Shown here in pieces: positions 8,349 to 16,414 of a stretch of 64,000 nt of DNA (positions within the stretch are counted from its first letter, which is position 1; the number at the start of each line of letters is the position of its first letter). Position numbers and translations under genes: made by a program. Source of the stretch: Rhodospirillaceae bacterium (GTDB lineage Bacteria; Pseudomonadota; Alphaproteobacteria; DSM-16000; Inquilinaceae); assembly GCA_020638575.1 (NCBI GenBank), contig JACKIH010000003.1, positions 539,501-603,500 on the forward strand, given 5' to 3'. The notes under the pieces are model-generated. The model was not told where the DNA came from. It did not search any database and saw nothing but the letters and a program-made list of their open reading frames with translations.

Positions 8349-9370
8349 CCGAGGTGTCGGGCCGCGCCGCTCCGGCCGCCGATGCCGCTGGCCCCCGGCA
8401 GACCACCTATCGCGATGCCCTGCGCCAGGCTCTGGACGACGCCATGGCGGCCGACCCCGACATCATCGTGATGGGCGAGGAGGTGGGCCGCTACGGCGGC
8501 GCCTACGGTGTCACCAAGGGCCTTCTCGACCGCTTCGGCGAGGCCCGCGTGATCGACGCGCCGATTTCCGAGGCCGGGATCGTGGGGGCTGCGGTCGGGG
8601 CGGCCATGACCGGGCTGCGGCCGGTGGCCGAGCTGATGTATGTCGACTTCTTCGGCCTCGCCATGGACCAGATCGCCAACCAGGCGGCCAAGATCCGCTA
8701 TATGTTCGGCGGCCAGATCGGCGTGCCCCTGGTGCTGCGCACCCAGGGCGGTACCGGCCGCTCGGCGGGCGCCCAGCACAGCCAGAGCCTGGAGGGCTGG
8801 ATCCTCAACACGCCGGGGCTCAGGCTCGCCATGCCCGGCACGGTGTCGGACGCCTACCACCTGCTGCGCGCGGCCCTCACCCAGCCCGACCCGGTGGTGT
8901 TCATCGAGCACAAGTCGCTCTACACCGGGCAGGGGCTGCTGGACACGGCCACGCCCGATGCCCCCTGGGGCCAGGCGGTGGTGCGCCGGCCGGGCCGCGA
9001 CGTGACGCTGGTGGCCTATTCACGCATGGTCAATGTGGCGCTGGAGGCGGCCGATGCGCTGGCCGCCCAGGGCATCGAGACCGAGGTGGTGGACCTGCGC
9101 ACCCTCAACCCCTTGGACAGCGACACGGCGTCCCAATCGGCGATGCGCACCGGGCGGGCCGCAGTGCTGAGCGAAGCCTGCCTCACCGGCGGTCCGGCAG
9201 CCGAGATCGCCCAGCGCATCACCGAGGATGCCTTCGACTGGCTGGAAGAACCGGTGCTGCGCATTGCCGGCGAGGATGTGCCGATCCCCGTGGCCGGCGA
9301 CCTGGAAGCCGCCAGCATCCCCACCACGGCACACGTGGTCGACGCCGTCTCCCGCCTGGTGCGGCCATGA
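8345..9370 (+). CDS. acoB: TPP-dependent dehydrogenase E1 component, beta subunit
   Basis: Beta subunit of 341 residues that completes the E1 heterotetramer. Family blocks seen are IIVMGEEVGRYGGAYGVTKGL near the N-terminus, RVIDAPISEAGIVG, and RTQGGTGRSAGAQHSQSLE, which belong to the transketolase pyrimidine-binding domain. A C-terminal transketolase domain follows, with VVDLRTLNPLD. The ATG overlaps the alpha-subunit stop (ATGA at 8345-8348), and its own stop overlaps the E2 start in the same way, so the three subunits are translationally coupled. No E3 (dihydrolipoyl dehydrogenase) gene is seen nearby; a housekeeping E3 would have to serve. Confidence 0.88.
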   Translation: MTEVSGRAAPAADAAGPRQTTYRDALRQALDDAMAADPDIIVMGEEVGRYGGAYGVTKGLLDRFGEARVIDAPISEAGIVGAAVGAAMTGLRPVAELMYVDFFGLAMDQIANQAAKIRYMFGGQIGVPLVLRTQGGTGRSAGAQHSQSLEGWILNTPGLRLAMPGTVSDAYHLLRAALTQPDPVVFIEHKSLYTGQGLLDTATPDAPWGQAVVRRPGRDVTLVAYSRMVNVALEAADALAAQGIETEVVDLRTLNPLDSDTASQSAMRTGRAAVLSEACLTGGPAAEIAQRITEDAFDWLEEPVLRIAGEDVPIPVAGDLEAASIPTTAHVVDAVSRLVRP

Positions 9371-10737
9371 CCGCCGAGCCCGCCCTGGCCCAAGCGCCGC
9401 CCCTGGTGCTCACGCTGCCGCGGCTGGGCGAAACCATGGAGCAGGGCCGCGTCGTCGCCTGGGTGGTGGCCGAGGGGCAGAGCTACAAGCGCGGCGAAAC
9501 CCTGCTGGAGGTCGAGACCGACAAGACGGTGGTGGAAGTGCCCGCCTTGGGTGACGGGCAGATGCTGCGCCACCTGGTGGGCATGGGCGACACCCTGGCC
9601 GTGGGGTCCGCCATCGCCGAAGTCGCGGGCGATGCCAGTGCTGTGCCGGTGGCGCCGGCACAAACAGCGGCCACGCCCGCGACCGCCCCGACCGATGCCG
9701 CTGCTGCCGCGCCGCCCTGCCCTGTCTCCGAGGATCCCGACCGGCTCCGCGCAGCACCCAGTGCGCGCCGGCTGGCCCGCCGCCGCGGCGTCGACCTGGA
9801 GGCCATCGCCGGCAGCGGCCGGCGCGGCCGCATCCAGCGTGCCGACGTCGACAAAGCTGCGGCCCCTGCCAGGCCGCCACGCCGCTGGCCCGGCGATGCC
9901 GGTGCCGATCTCGGCGAGATGCTCGATATCTCCGGCGGCCGCCTGTTCGTCCGTCGCTGGAAGGGGGACGGCCCGCCGCTGCTGCTGCTGCACGGGTTCG
10001 CGGGCGACCTGACGACCTATGCCGCCACTGGGGCGGACCTGTCGCGCCGCGGCCACACCGTCTTCGCGCTCGACATGCCGGGCCACGGCCGCTCGGACCA
10101 CCCCGCCGACACGCCCGATGGGCTGGCGGCCGCCGTCGCCGATGCCATCGTGCGCCTCGACCTTTCCGGCGTACGACTGGTGGGCCAGTCGCTGGGGGCG
10201 GCCGTCGCCATCCTGGTCGCCCAGGCGGTGCCCGACCGTATCGCCGCCCTCGACCTGCTCGCCCCGGCCGGCCTCGCCACCCATGTGGACCAGAGCTTCG
10301 TCGACGGGCTGCTGGCTGCCGCCACGCTGCAGGCTCTCACGCGCGAGCTGGCCAAGCTCACCGTGCTGCCGCCCACGCTCTCCGCCGCCGCGGTCGGCGG
10401 CATGCTGGCCCGCCTGCAGGACCCGGCCGCCAACGCCCAGCTCCGCCGCCTGTCCCGCCATCTGGCCCAAGGCGGCGTGCAGCAGCTCAGGGTGCGGCCG
10501 GCGTTGGCCGGGCTCGCCCAGCCGGTACGCCTGATGGCCGGACTGGAGGACCGGGTGATCCCCTGGCAGCCGCTCGCCGAGGTGGCGGACGGTGCGGCCC
10601 TGCACCTCTTCCGCGAGGCCGGACACATGGTCCACTGGGATCGTCCGCTGGCCGTGCACCGCCTTCTGGAAGTGCCCCCGCAGGGGGGCTACAAGACGGC
10701 AAATCCAAAAAGACCGTTCGGGAGACCCCACGGATGA
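9367..10737 (+). CDS. acoC: Lipoyl domain / alpha-beta hydrolase fusion, E2 of acetoin dehydrogenase type (AcoC-like)
   Basis: E2-like protein of 456 residues. Residues about 12-86 form a lipoyl domain with the lipoylation lysine K53 in ETDKTVVEV. An Ala/Pro-rich linker follows, then a peripheral subunit-binding domain (about 127-163). The C-terminal part (about 190-450) is an alpha/beta hydrolase with nucleophile S275 in GQSLGAA, D395 and H420 in EAGHMVHW. It replaces the usual trimeric acyltransferase core. This arrangement is known for AcoC of acetoin-cleaving systems, where the acyl group is moved to CoA. The acceptor reaction by a hydrolase fold remains unusual. ATG overlaps the E1 beta stop. 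Confidence 0.87.
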   Translation: MTAEPALAQAPPLVLTLPRLGETMEQGRVVAWVVAEGQSYKRGETLLEVETDKTVVEVPALGDGQMLRHLVGMGDTLAVGSAIAEVAGDASAVPVAPAQTAATPATAPTDAAAAAPPCPVSEDPDRLRAAPSARRLARRRGVDLEAIAGSGRRGRIQRADVDKAAAPARPPRRWPGDAGADLGEMLDISGGRLFVRRWKGDGPPLLLLHGFAGDLTTYAATGADLSRRGHTVFALDMPGHGRSDHPADTPDGLAAAVADAIVRLDLSGVRLVGQSLGAAVAILVAQAVPDRIAALDLLAPAGLATHVDQSFVDGLLAAATLQALTRELAKLTVLPPTLSAAAVGGMLARLQDPAANAQLRRLSRHLAQGGVQQLRVRPALAGLAQPVRLMAGLEDRVIPWQPLAEVADGAALHLFREAGHMVHWDRPLAVHRLLEVPPQGGYKTANPKRPFGRPHG

Positions 10738-11615
10738 CACAGATCGCGGTACTCGGCCTCGGCATCATGGGCCTCGGCATGGCGCGCAACCTCGTCGCCT
10801 CCGGCCACGAGGTGACGGTGTGGAACCGCACCCCGCGCGAGCTGCACGAGGACCTGACGGGCGCCACCGTCGCCGCCACCATCGCCGAAGCGGTGGCCGG
10901 CCAGGAGCGTGTGCTCACCTGCCTCACCGGCCCCCAGGCCCAGCGCGACGTGCTGCTGGGCGATGACGGAGCGCTGGCCAGCATGGCGGCCGACAGCATC
11001 CTCGCCGATGCCACCACCACCGATCCGCACATGACGGCTGAGGTGGCCGCCGCCGCCGCCGCCGCCGGCGTCGCCTACCTCGACACGCCGGTGTTCGGCA
11101 GCCGCAACGAAGCTTGGGTGGGGCGGCTGGATTGGGTGTGCGGCGGACCTGCCAAGGCGTTCGAAGCGTTCAAGCCGCTGCTGGAGGATATGGCCGCCAC
11201 CGTCCACTACATGGGCGAAAGCGGCACCGGCACCCACATGAAGCTGATCGGCAACCTGCTGGTGGCAGCCCAGATGGTATCCTTGGGCGAAGCCCTGGCC
11301 CTGGCCCGCAAGGTCGACCTGAGCCACGATGCGGTGATGGGCGTGCTCGACGTCACCGATTTCAGCTCCGGGCTGATCCGCGGCGTCGGCCGCGCCACCC
11401 TGAAGGGCGATTTCTCGCCCAGCTTCTACCTGAAGCACATGCTGAAGGACGCCCGGCTGATCGGCTCCTTCGCCGCCGACCAGGGCGTTCCGCTGCCGAT
11501 GAGCGGGCAGGTCCCGCAGCTCTATCAGGCGGCATTCAACGAAGGTCTGGGCAACCTCAATGCGTCGGGCCTTCACAAGCTGCTGTTCCGGCTGGCGGGC
11601 CTGGGCACGTCCTGA
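10734..11615 (+). CDS. NAD(P)-dependent beta-hydroxyacid dehydrogenase (3-hydroxyisobutyrate dehydrogenase family)
   Basis: Oxidoreductase of 293 residues. The N-terminal Rossmann domain has GLGIMGLGMA (residues 8-17). The all-helical C-terminal domain carries the conserved catalytic lysine K170 in the block GTGTHMKLIGN. The family oxidises or reduces 3-hydroxy acids such as 3-hydroxyisobutyrate or tartronate semialdehyde. Its ATG overlaps the E2 stop (ATGA at 10734-10737), and the importer binding-protein gene follows after 58 bases, so it belongs to the same catabolic operon. It may handle a hydroxyacid formed from the imported substrate. The exact substrate cannot be read from the sequence. 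Confidence 0.85.
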   Translation: MTQIAVLGLGIMGLGMARNLVASGHEVTVWNRTPRELHEDLTGATVAATIAEAVAGQERVLTCLTGPQAQRDVLLGDDGALASMAADSILADATTTDPHMTAEVAAAAAAAGVAYLDTPVFGSRNEAWVGRLDWVCGGPAKAFEAFKPLLEDMAATVHYMGESGTGTHMKLIGNLLVAAQMVSLGEALALARKVDLSHDAVMGVLDVTDFSSGLIRGVGRATLKGDFSPSFYLKHMLKDARLIGSFAADQGVPLPMSGQVPQLYQAAFNEGLGNLNASGLHKLLFRLAGLGTS

Positions 11616-11673
11616 CCCGCACGGGCCGGCAGTCGCACCACCAACCACAACACGCAAAAAGGGAGAGACCAAA

Positions 11674-12675
11674 ATGACGAGACTGTTGGGAGGTACCGCC
11701 CTGGGCTTGCTGTCCGCCGCCGGCTTTGCGCTGGTGGCCGGCACCACCGCCACCCCTGCCCAGGCGCAGGAGTACACCATTCCGACCGTCGTCAAGATCG
11801 ACGGCATCCAGTGGTTCAACCGCATGCGCGAAGGCGTGGACCGCTATGCCGAGGACACCGGCAACAACTCCTACCAGGTAGGCCCTGCCCAGGCGGACGC
11901 GCAGCTCCAGGTGCAGATCATCGAGGACCTGATCGCCCAGAACGTGGACGCCATCACGGTGGTCCCCTTCTCGCCGGAAGCCCTGGAGCCGGTGCTGGCC
12001 CGCGCGCGTGAAAACGGCATCGTGGTGGTTGCCCACGAGGCGTCCAACATCGAGAACGCCGACTGGGACATCGAGGCGTTCCAGAACGTGGACTACGGCG
12101 CCCACATCATGGACCAGCTCGCCGCCTGCATGGGCGAAGAGGGCGAGTATGCCGTGTTCGTCGGCGGCCTGACCTCGCGCACCCACAACGAATGGATCGA
12201 CGGCGCCATCGCCCGCCAGGAAGAAGCCTATCCCAACATGACCCTGGTGGGTGACCGCAACGAGACCTACGACGACCAGCAGCGCGCCTATGCCCGCGCC
12301 CAGGAGCTGCTGCGCACCTACCCCAACCTGCGGGGCTTCCAGGGCAGTGCGTCCACCGACGTGGCCGGCATCGGCCTGGCGCTGGAAGAGCGCGGCATGG
12401 AAGACGACACCTGCGTGATGGGCACCAGCCTGCCCTCGATCTCCGGCCAGTACCTGGAGACCGGGGCGGTGGACGGCATCTTCTTCTGGGATCCCGCGGA
12501 TGCCGGCTACGTGATGCAGGAGCTGGCGACCATGGTGTTGGACGGTGAGGAGATCGCCGAAGGCATGGATCTGGGTGTGCCCGGCTACAACAGCGTGACC
12601 ATCGACGGCCACGTGATCTACGGCCAGGCCTGGGTCGACGTGACTGCGGAGAACATGGACGACTATCCGTTCTGA
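11674..12675 (+). CDS. Sugar/autoinducer-2-type ABC transporter substrate-binding protein (LsrB/RhaS-like)
   Basis: Periplasmic binding protein of 333 residues, with a signal peptide ending near residue 32 (ATPAQAQ). The mature protein resembles the LsrB/RhaS group in several blocks: VGPAQADAQLQVQ, DAITVVPFSPEALEPVL, RTHNEWIDGAI, and a C-terminal VTAENMDDYPF, which corresponds to the end of LsrB. The ATG at 11674 has GGGAGAG upstream. It is the first of four importer genes (binding protein, ATPase, two permeases). The ligand may be a sugar such as rhamnose, a polyol, or an AI-2-like furanosyl compound; the sequence does not decide. Confidence 0.87.
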   Translation: MTRLLGGTALGLLSAAGFALVAGTTATPAQAQEYTIPTVVKIDGIQWFNRMREGVDRYAEDTGNNSYQVGPAQADAQLQVQIIEDLIAQNVDAITVVPFSPEALEPVLARARENGIVVVAHEASNIENADWDIEAFQNVDYGAHIMDQLAACMGEEGEYAVFVGGLTSRTHNEWIDGAIARQEEAYPNMTLVGDRNETYDDQQRAYARAQELLRTYPNLRGFQGSASTDVAGIGLALEERGMEDDTCVMGTSLPSISGQYLETGAVDGIFFWDPADAGYVMQELATMVLDGEEIAEGMDLGVPGYNSVTIDGHVIYGQAWVDVTAENMDDYPF

Positions 12676-12692
12676 TCCTCCGCCTGACTGAA

Positions 12693-12748
12693 CGGCTGGC
12701 CCGGCCGGCGGCGCTGTCCCCTCGGCACCGTCGCGCCCGGGCCGGCCG
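12693..12748 (+). terminator. Large hairpin between binding-protein and ATPase genes
   Basis: CGGCTGGCCCGG (12693-12704) pairs with CCGGGCCGGCCG (12737-12748). This gives a 12-pair stem with one G-T wobble and a 32-base loop. It begins 18 bases after the binding-protein stop and has no T-run. It probably attenuates readthrough or stabilises the upstream transcript. Confidence 0.45.
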
Positions 12749-12774
12749 TCCCGTTCCCGCGAGTGCGTGGCGCG

Positions 12775-14265
12775 ATGACCAGCCCTCCCCTCCTCGACCT
12801 CATCGGTTTGTCGAAGTCGTTTGCCGGCGTGCGGGCGCTGGACGATGTCGGCTTCGCCATCGCCAAGGGCGAGGTGGTATGCCTGGCCGGCGAGAACGGC
12901 AGCGGCAAGTCCACGCTGATCAAGATCGTCGCCGGCGCCCAGCCCGCCGATGCCGGCTCCATCGCCATCGACGGCCAGGTGCAGCGCCGCTGGTCGCCCA
13001 TGGATGCGGTGCGCGCCGGCATCCAGGTGATCTTCCAGGACTTCGCGCTGTTCCCCAACCTGTCGGTGGCGGAGAACATCGCACTCAATCAGGAGCTGTC
13101 CGCCGGCCACAGGTTCATCAACTGGAAAGCCGTGCGCGCCGTCGCCCGGCGCGGGCTGGAACGCGTCGGCGTGGATATCCCGCTCGACCAGACCGCCGAA
13201 ACCCTGCCGGTGGCCGACAAGCAGCTCGTCGCCATCGCCCGCGCGCTCCTGTCGGACGCCCGCCTCATCATCATGGACGAGCCGACCACCGCGCTCACCG
13301 AGCGCGAGGTGCGCCACCTGCTCGATATCATCCGCCGGCTGCGCGACGACGGCGTGTCGGTGCTGTTCGTCAGCCACAAGCTGAACGAGGTGTTCGACGT
13401 CTGCGACAAGATCGTGGTGCTGCGCAACGGCCGCCGGGTGGCCGCCGGCACCGCCGCGGAGTTCGACATCTCCTCGCTCACCCGCCACATGACCGGGCGC
13501 GACATCGCCGCGGAAAGCCACCGCCGTGCCGCAGGCGCCGATGCCCGCGAGCTGCTGCGCGTCGAGGGGCTGACCAAGCATGGCGCGTTTGCCGACATCG
13601 CCTTCTCGCTCAAGGCAGGCGAAGTTCTGGGCATCACCGGGCTGCTCGGCTCCGGCCGCACCCAGCTTGCCAAGGCGCTGTTCGGCCTGACCCCGGTGGA
13701 CGGCGGCTGCATCGCGGTGGACGGCCGGCCCGCCGCCATCGCCTCGCCCCAGGACGCCATCGCCCACGGCATCGGCTACGTGCCGGAGGACCGACTGACC
13801 GAGGGGCTGTTCTTGTCCCAGCCCATCGCTGCCAACATCGTCGTCGGCACGGTGGACCGCCACACCGGCGGCGGCGGCCTGCTCGATCGCCACGGGCTCA
13901 AGGCCGAGGCACGGCGGTGGATCGACAAGCTGAAGGTGCTGACCCCCAGCCCGGACTTGCCGGTACAGAGCCTGTCCGGCGGCAACCAGCAGCGCGTGGT
14001 GCTGGCCCGCTGGCTCGCCACCAACCCCAAGATCCTCATCCTCAACGGCCCCACCGTCGGGGTGGACGTGGGCTCCAAGGCGGAGATCCACGCCATCGTC
14101 GCCGGCCTGGCGGACGCCGGCATCGGCATCATCGTGATCTCCGACGACATCCCGGAAATCTTGGGTGCTTGCGCGCGGATTCTGGTGATGCGCGCCGGGC
14201 GCATCACCGACGAGGTGTCGGGCGAGGTTTCGGCCGACGATCTGGCCCTGCGGCTTGCCAGCTAA
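12775..14265 (+). CDS. CUT2-type ABC transporter duplex ATPase (LsrA/RhaT-like)
   Basis: ATPase of 496 residues energising the importer encoded with it. Domain 1 is canonical: Walker A GENGSGKST, Q-loop IFQDFALFPNLSV and Walker B IIMDEPTTAL. Domain 2 is modified: the Walker A region is GLLGSGRT (Arg for Lys), the signature LSGGNQQRV is intact, and Walker B reads ILNGPTVGVD, with Gly in place of the catalytic Glu. Such asymmetric second sites are common in this group and imply that one site does most hydrolysis. I chose the ATG at 12775; an in-frame GTG four codons earlier (12763) is possible. Confidence 0.88.
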   Translation: MTSPPLLDLIGLSKSFAGVRALDDVGFAIAKGEVVCLAGENGSGKSTLIKIVAGAQPADAGSIAIDGQVQRRWSPMDAVRAGIQVIFQDFALFPNLSVAENIALNQELSAGHRFINWKAVRAVARRGLERVGVDIPLDQTAETLPVADKQLVAIARALLSDARLIIMDEPTTALTEREVRHLLDIIRRLRDDGVSVLFVSHKLNEVFDVCDKIVVLRNGRRVAAGTAAEFDISSLTRHMTGRDIAAESHRRAAGADARELLRVEGLTKHGAFADIAFSLKAGEVLGITGLLGSGRTQLAKALFGLTPVDGGCIAVDGRPAAIASPQDAIAHGIGYVPEDRLTEGLFLSQPIAANIVVGTVDRHTGGGGLLDRHGLKAEARRWIDKLKVLTPSPDLPVQSLSGGNQQRVVLARWLATNPKILILNGPTVGVDVGSKAEIHAIVAGLADAGIGIIVISDDIPEILGACARILVMRAGRITDEVSGEVSADDLALRLAS

Positions 14266-14286
14266 CGGTTTGAAGGGTTCGTAGCC

Positions 14287-15273
14287 ATGCCGAGCTGGGC
14301 CACCCGCAACGAAGTCATCGTCGCCCTTGTGATCGTGGCTCTGTGCGTGGTCACGGCCCTGATCAACCCAAGCTTCCTGTCGCTGGCGACCCTGTTCGAC
14401 ATGCTGCGCAACGGCATCTTGATCGGCCTGCTCGCCATCGGCGTGATGCTCGTGCTGATTTCCGGCGGCATCGACGTGTCCTTCACCGCCATCGCCGCGT
14501 TCTCCATGTATGCGGCGACCATGCTGCTGGTCGATCTCGGCATCGGCGACAGCCTGCTCCTGGCCTTCCTGATTTCCGCCGGCATCGGGCTCAGCCTCGG
14601 CATGATCAACGCGCTGTTCATCGCCGGCTTCGGGCTGCCTACCCTGATCGTCACGCTGGGCACGCTGTCGGCCTTCCGCGGCTTCCTGCTCGCCTTCGTC
14701 GGCAGCGACCTCATCAGCAACGTGCCGCCGGCCATGCGCGACTTCTCGCGCTCCATGCTGGTGCGCGGCACCGACGCTGCCGGCTATTTCTATTCCCTGC
14801 CGACGGCCGTGCTGTTCCTGATCGCTGCCGTGGTGATCACCTGGTTCATCCTCTACCGCACCATGCTGGGCCGCTCGATCTTTGCCGTCGGCGGCTCGCG
14901 GGAGGCGGCGGCCCGCATCGGCTTCAACGTGCGGGCGACGCAGGTGTTCGTTTACGGCTATGTCGGCGTGCTGGCGGGTACCGCCGGGCTGATCCACGCC
15001 TCGCTGGCGCGCGTCGCCAACCCGTCGGACATCGTCGGCCTGGAGCTGGAGGTGATCGCCGCCGTCGTCCTGGGCGGAGCGCGGCTCACCGGCGGCTACG
15101 GCACCATCACCGGCACGCTGCTCGGCGTTACCCTGATTGTGCTGGTCAACAACACGCTGGTCACGCTCGGCATTCCCACCACCTGGCAGAAGGTGATGAT
15201 CGGCTTCCTGATCCTGCTGGGCACTGGGCTGCCGGCCTTCCAGGCGCGCCTGCGGGCCAACCGCATGGGCTGA
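14287..15273 (+). CDS. CUT2-type ABC transporter permease 1 (LsrC/RhaP-like)
   Basis: Inner-membrane permease of 328 residues, hydrophobic throughout. It has the family blocks LISGGIDVSFTAIAAFS near residue 60 and FAVGGSREAAARIGFNVRATQVFVYGY around residue 200, and the C-terminal LGGARLTGGYGTITG coupling region. It lies 21 bases after the ATPase stop and 16 bases before a second permease gene. Two permease genes are typical of Lsr and RhaSTPQ systems, where they form a heterodimeric channel. The ATG is preceded by AAGGG at slightly long spacing. Confidence 0.9.
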   Translation: MPSWATRNEVIVALVIVALCVVTALINPSFLSLATLFDMLRNGILIGLLAIGVMLVLISGGIDVSFTAIAAFSMYAATMLLVDLGIGDSLLLAFLISAGIGLSLGMINALFIAGFGLPTLIVTLGTLSAFRGFLLAFVGSDLISNVPPAMRDFSRSMLVRGTDAAGYFYSLPTAVLFLIAAVVITWFILYRTMLGRSIFAVGGSREAAARIGFNVRATQVFVYGYVGVLAGTAGLIHASLARVANPSDIVGLELEVIAAVVLGGARLTGGYGTITGTLLGVTLIVLVNNTLVTLGIPTTWQKVMIGFLILLGTGLPAFQARLRANRMG

Positions 15274-15289
15274 GGGGGACCCACAAGAG

Positions 15290-16402
15290 ATGCCCGAACT
15301 TGCCGACCCCCAGACCCGCCCCGAGCCCCATGGCGGGCCCCACGGAGAGCCCCCTGCCCTGCGGCGCCTGCTCGGCCTGGTGGGCGGAGCTTCGCCGCTG
15401 ACCCGCCTGGCGGTCATCACAGCAATCATCTTTTTGGTGATGAGCCTGCTGCGCCCGGACCCGTTCTTCACGGCGGGCAATTTCAGCTCCATGGCGTTCC
15501 AGATCCCGGAATTCGCCCTGCTGTCGCTGGCCATCATGGTGGCGATGCTGACCGGCGGCATCGACCTCTCCATCGTCGGCGTCGCCAACCTGTCGTCCAT
15601 CCTGGCGGTGCTGGTGATGCGCCACCTGGCGCCGGAGGTGGGCGGCGAGGCCGGCACCTTGGGTGTGATCGCGCTCGGCATCCTGGTGGCGCTGCTGTGC
15701 GGCAGCCTGTGCGGGCTGCTGAACGGCCTGTGCGTTTCCTACATCAACATCCCGCCGATCCTGGCGACGCTCGGCACCGGCCTGATCTTCACCGGCATCG
15801 CCACGGTGCTGACCGGTGGGGCGGCGATGATGGGCTTTCCTGCCGAGTATTCGGTGATCGGCAACGGCACGCTGCTCTACGTACCTGTTCCCATGTGGAT
15901 TTTCGTGGCGCTGGCGGCGGTGGTGGCGGTGATCTTGTCGCGCACGGCCTTCGGGCTGAAGGTCTACATGATGGGGACAAACCCGCTGGCCTCGCGCTTC
16001 GCCGGCATCTCCAACGCCGGCATCAACATCCGCATCTACATGATCTGCGGCTTCCTGGCCGCGGTGGCCGGGCTGATCATCGCCAGCCGCGCCAACTCCG
16101 CCAAGGCGGACTACGGCGAAGCCTATCTGCTGCTGTCGGTGCTGGTGGCGGTGCTGGGCGGCACCAACCCCTATGGCGGCGTCGGCCGCGTCGGCGGCAT
16201 CGTGCTGGCGGTGCTGTCGATGCAGTTCCTGTCCAGCGGCTTCAACATGATGCAGGTGTCGAACTTCGCCAAGGAGTTCATCTGGGGCGCGCTGCTGCTG
16301 GTGGTGATGGTGGTGAACCTGCTGCAGTTCCGCAGTGCCCCGGCCGCGCCCGGCCTGCCGCGACCGCAGGGCCAGCCGGCACCATCCCTGGACAAGACGT
16401 GA
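15290..16402 (+). CDS. CUT2-type ABC transporter permease 2 (LsrD/RhaQ-like)
   Basis: Second permease of 370 residues. It has a longer polar N-terminus (about 40 residues, Pro- and Gly-rich) before the first membrane segment, and a Pro-rich C-terminal tail after the last. Family blocks are MLTGGIDLSIVGVANLSS, MGTNPLASRFAGISNAGINIR and LGGTNPYGGVGRVGG. It is the last gene of the plus-strand operon. The convergent ferredoxin reductase gene ends 13 bases further on. It probably pairs with the preceding permease. The substrate is the same unknown ligand as the binding protein at 11674. Confidence 0.9.
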   Translation: MPELADPQTRPEPHGGPHGEPPALRRLLGLVGGASPLTRLAVITAIIFLVMSLLRPDPFFTAGNFSSMAFQIPEFALLSLAIMVAMLTGGIDLSIVGVANLSSILAVLVMRHLAPEVGGEAGTLGVIALGILVALLCGSLCGLLNGLCVSYINIPPILATLGTGLIFTGIATVLTGGAAMMGFPAEYSVIGNGTLLYVPVPMWIFVALAAVVAVILSRTAFGLKVYMMGTNPLASRFAGISNAGINIRIYMICGFLAAVAGLIIASRANSAKADYGEAYLLLSVLVAVLGGTNPYGGVGRVGGIVLAVLSMQFLSSGFNMMQVSNFAKEFIWGALLLVVMVVNLLQFRSAPAAPGLPRPQGQPAPSLDKT

Positions 16403-16414
16403 GCTTGGGGCATT

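Noticed and set aside
9016..10740. Minus-strand open frame of 574 codons opposite E1 beta and E2
   Set aside because: It is antisense to genes with clear catalytic motifs, with no recognisable domain and no ribosome-binding site.
11557..15681. Minus-strand open frame of 1374 codons opposite the Lsr-like importer genes
   Set aside because: It lies antisense to four clear plus-strand genes, is rich in His, Gly, Asp and Gln as expected for a GC-rich reverse frame, and shows no family motif.
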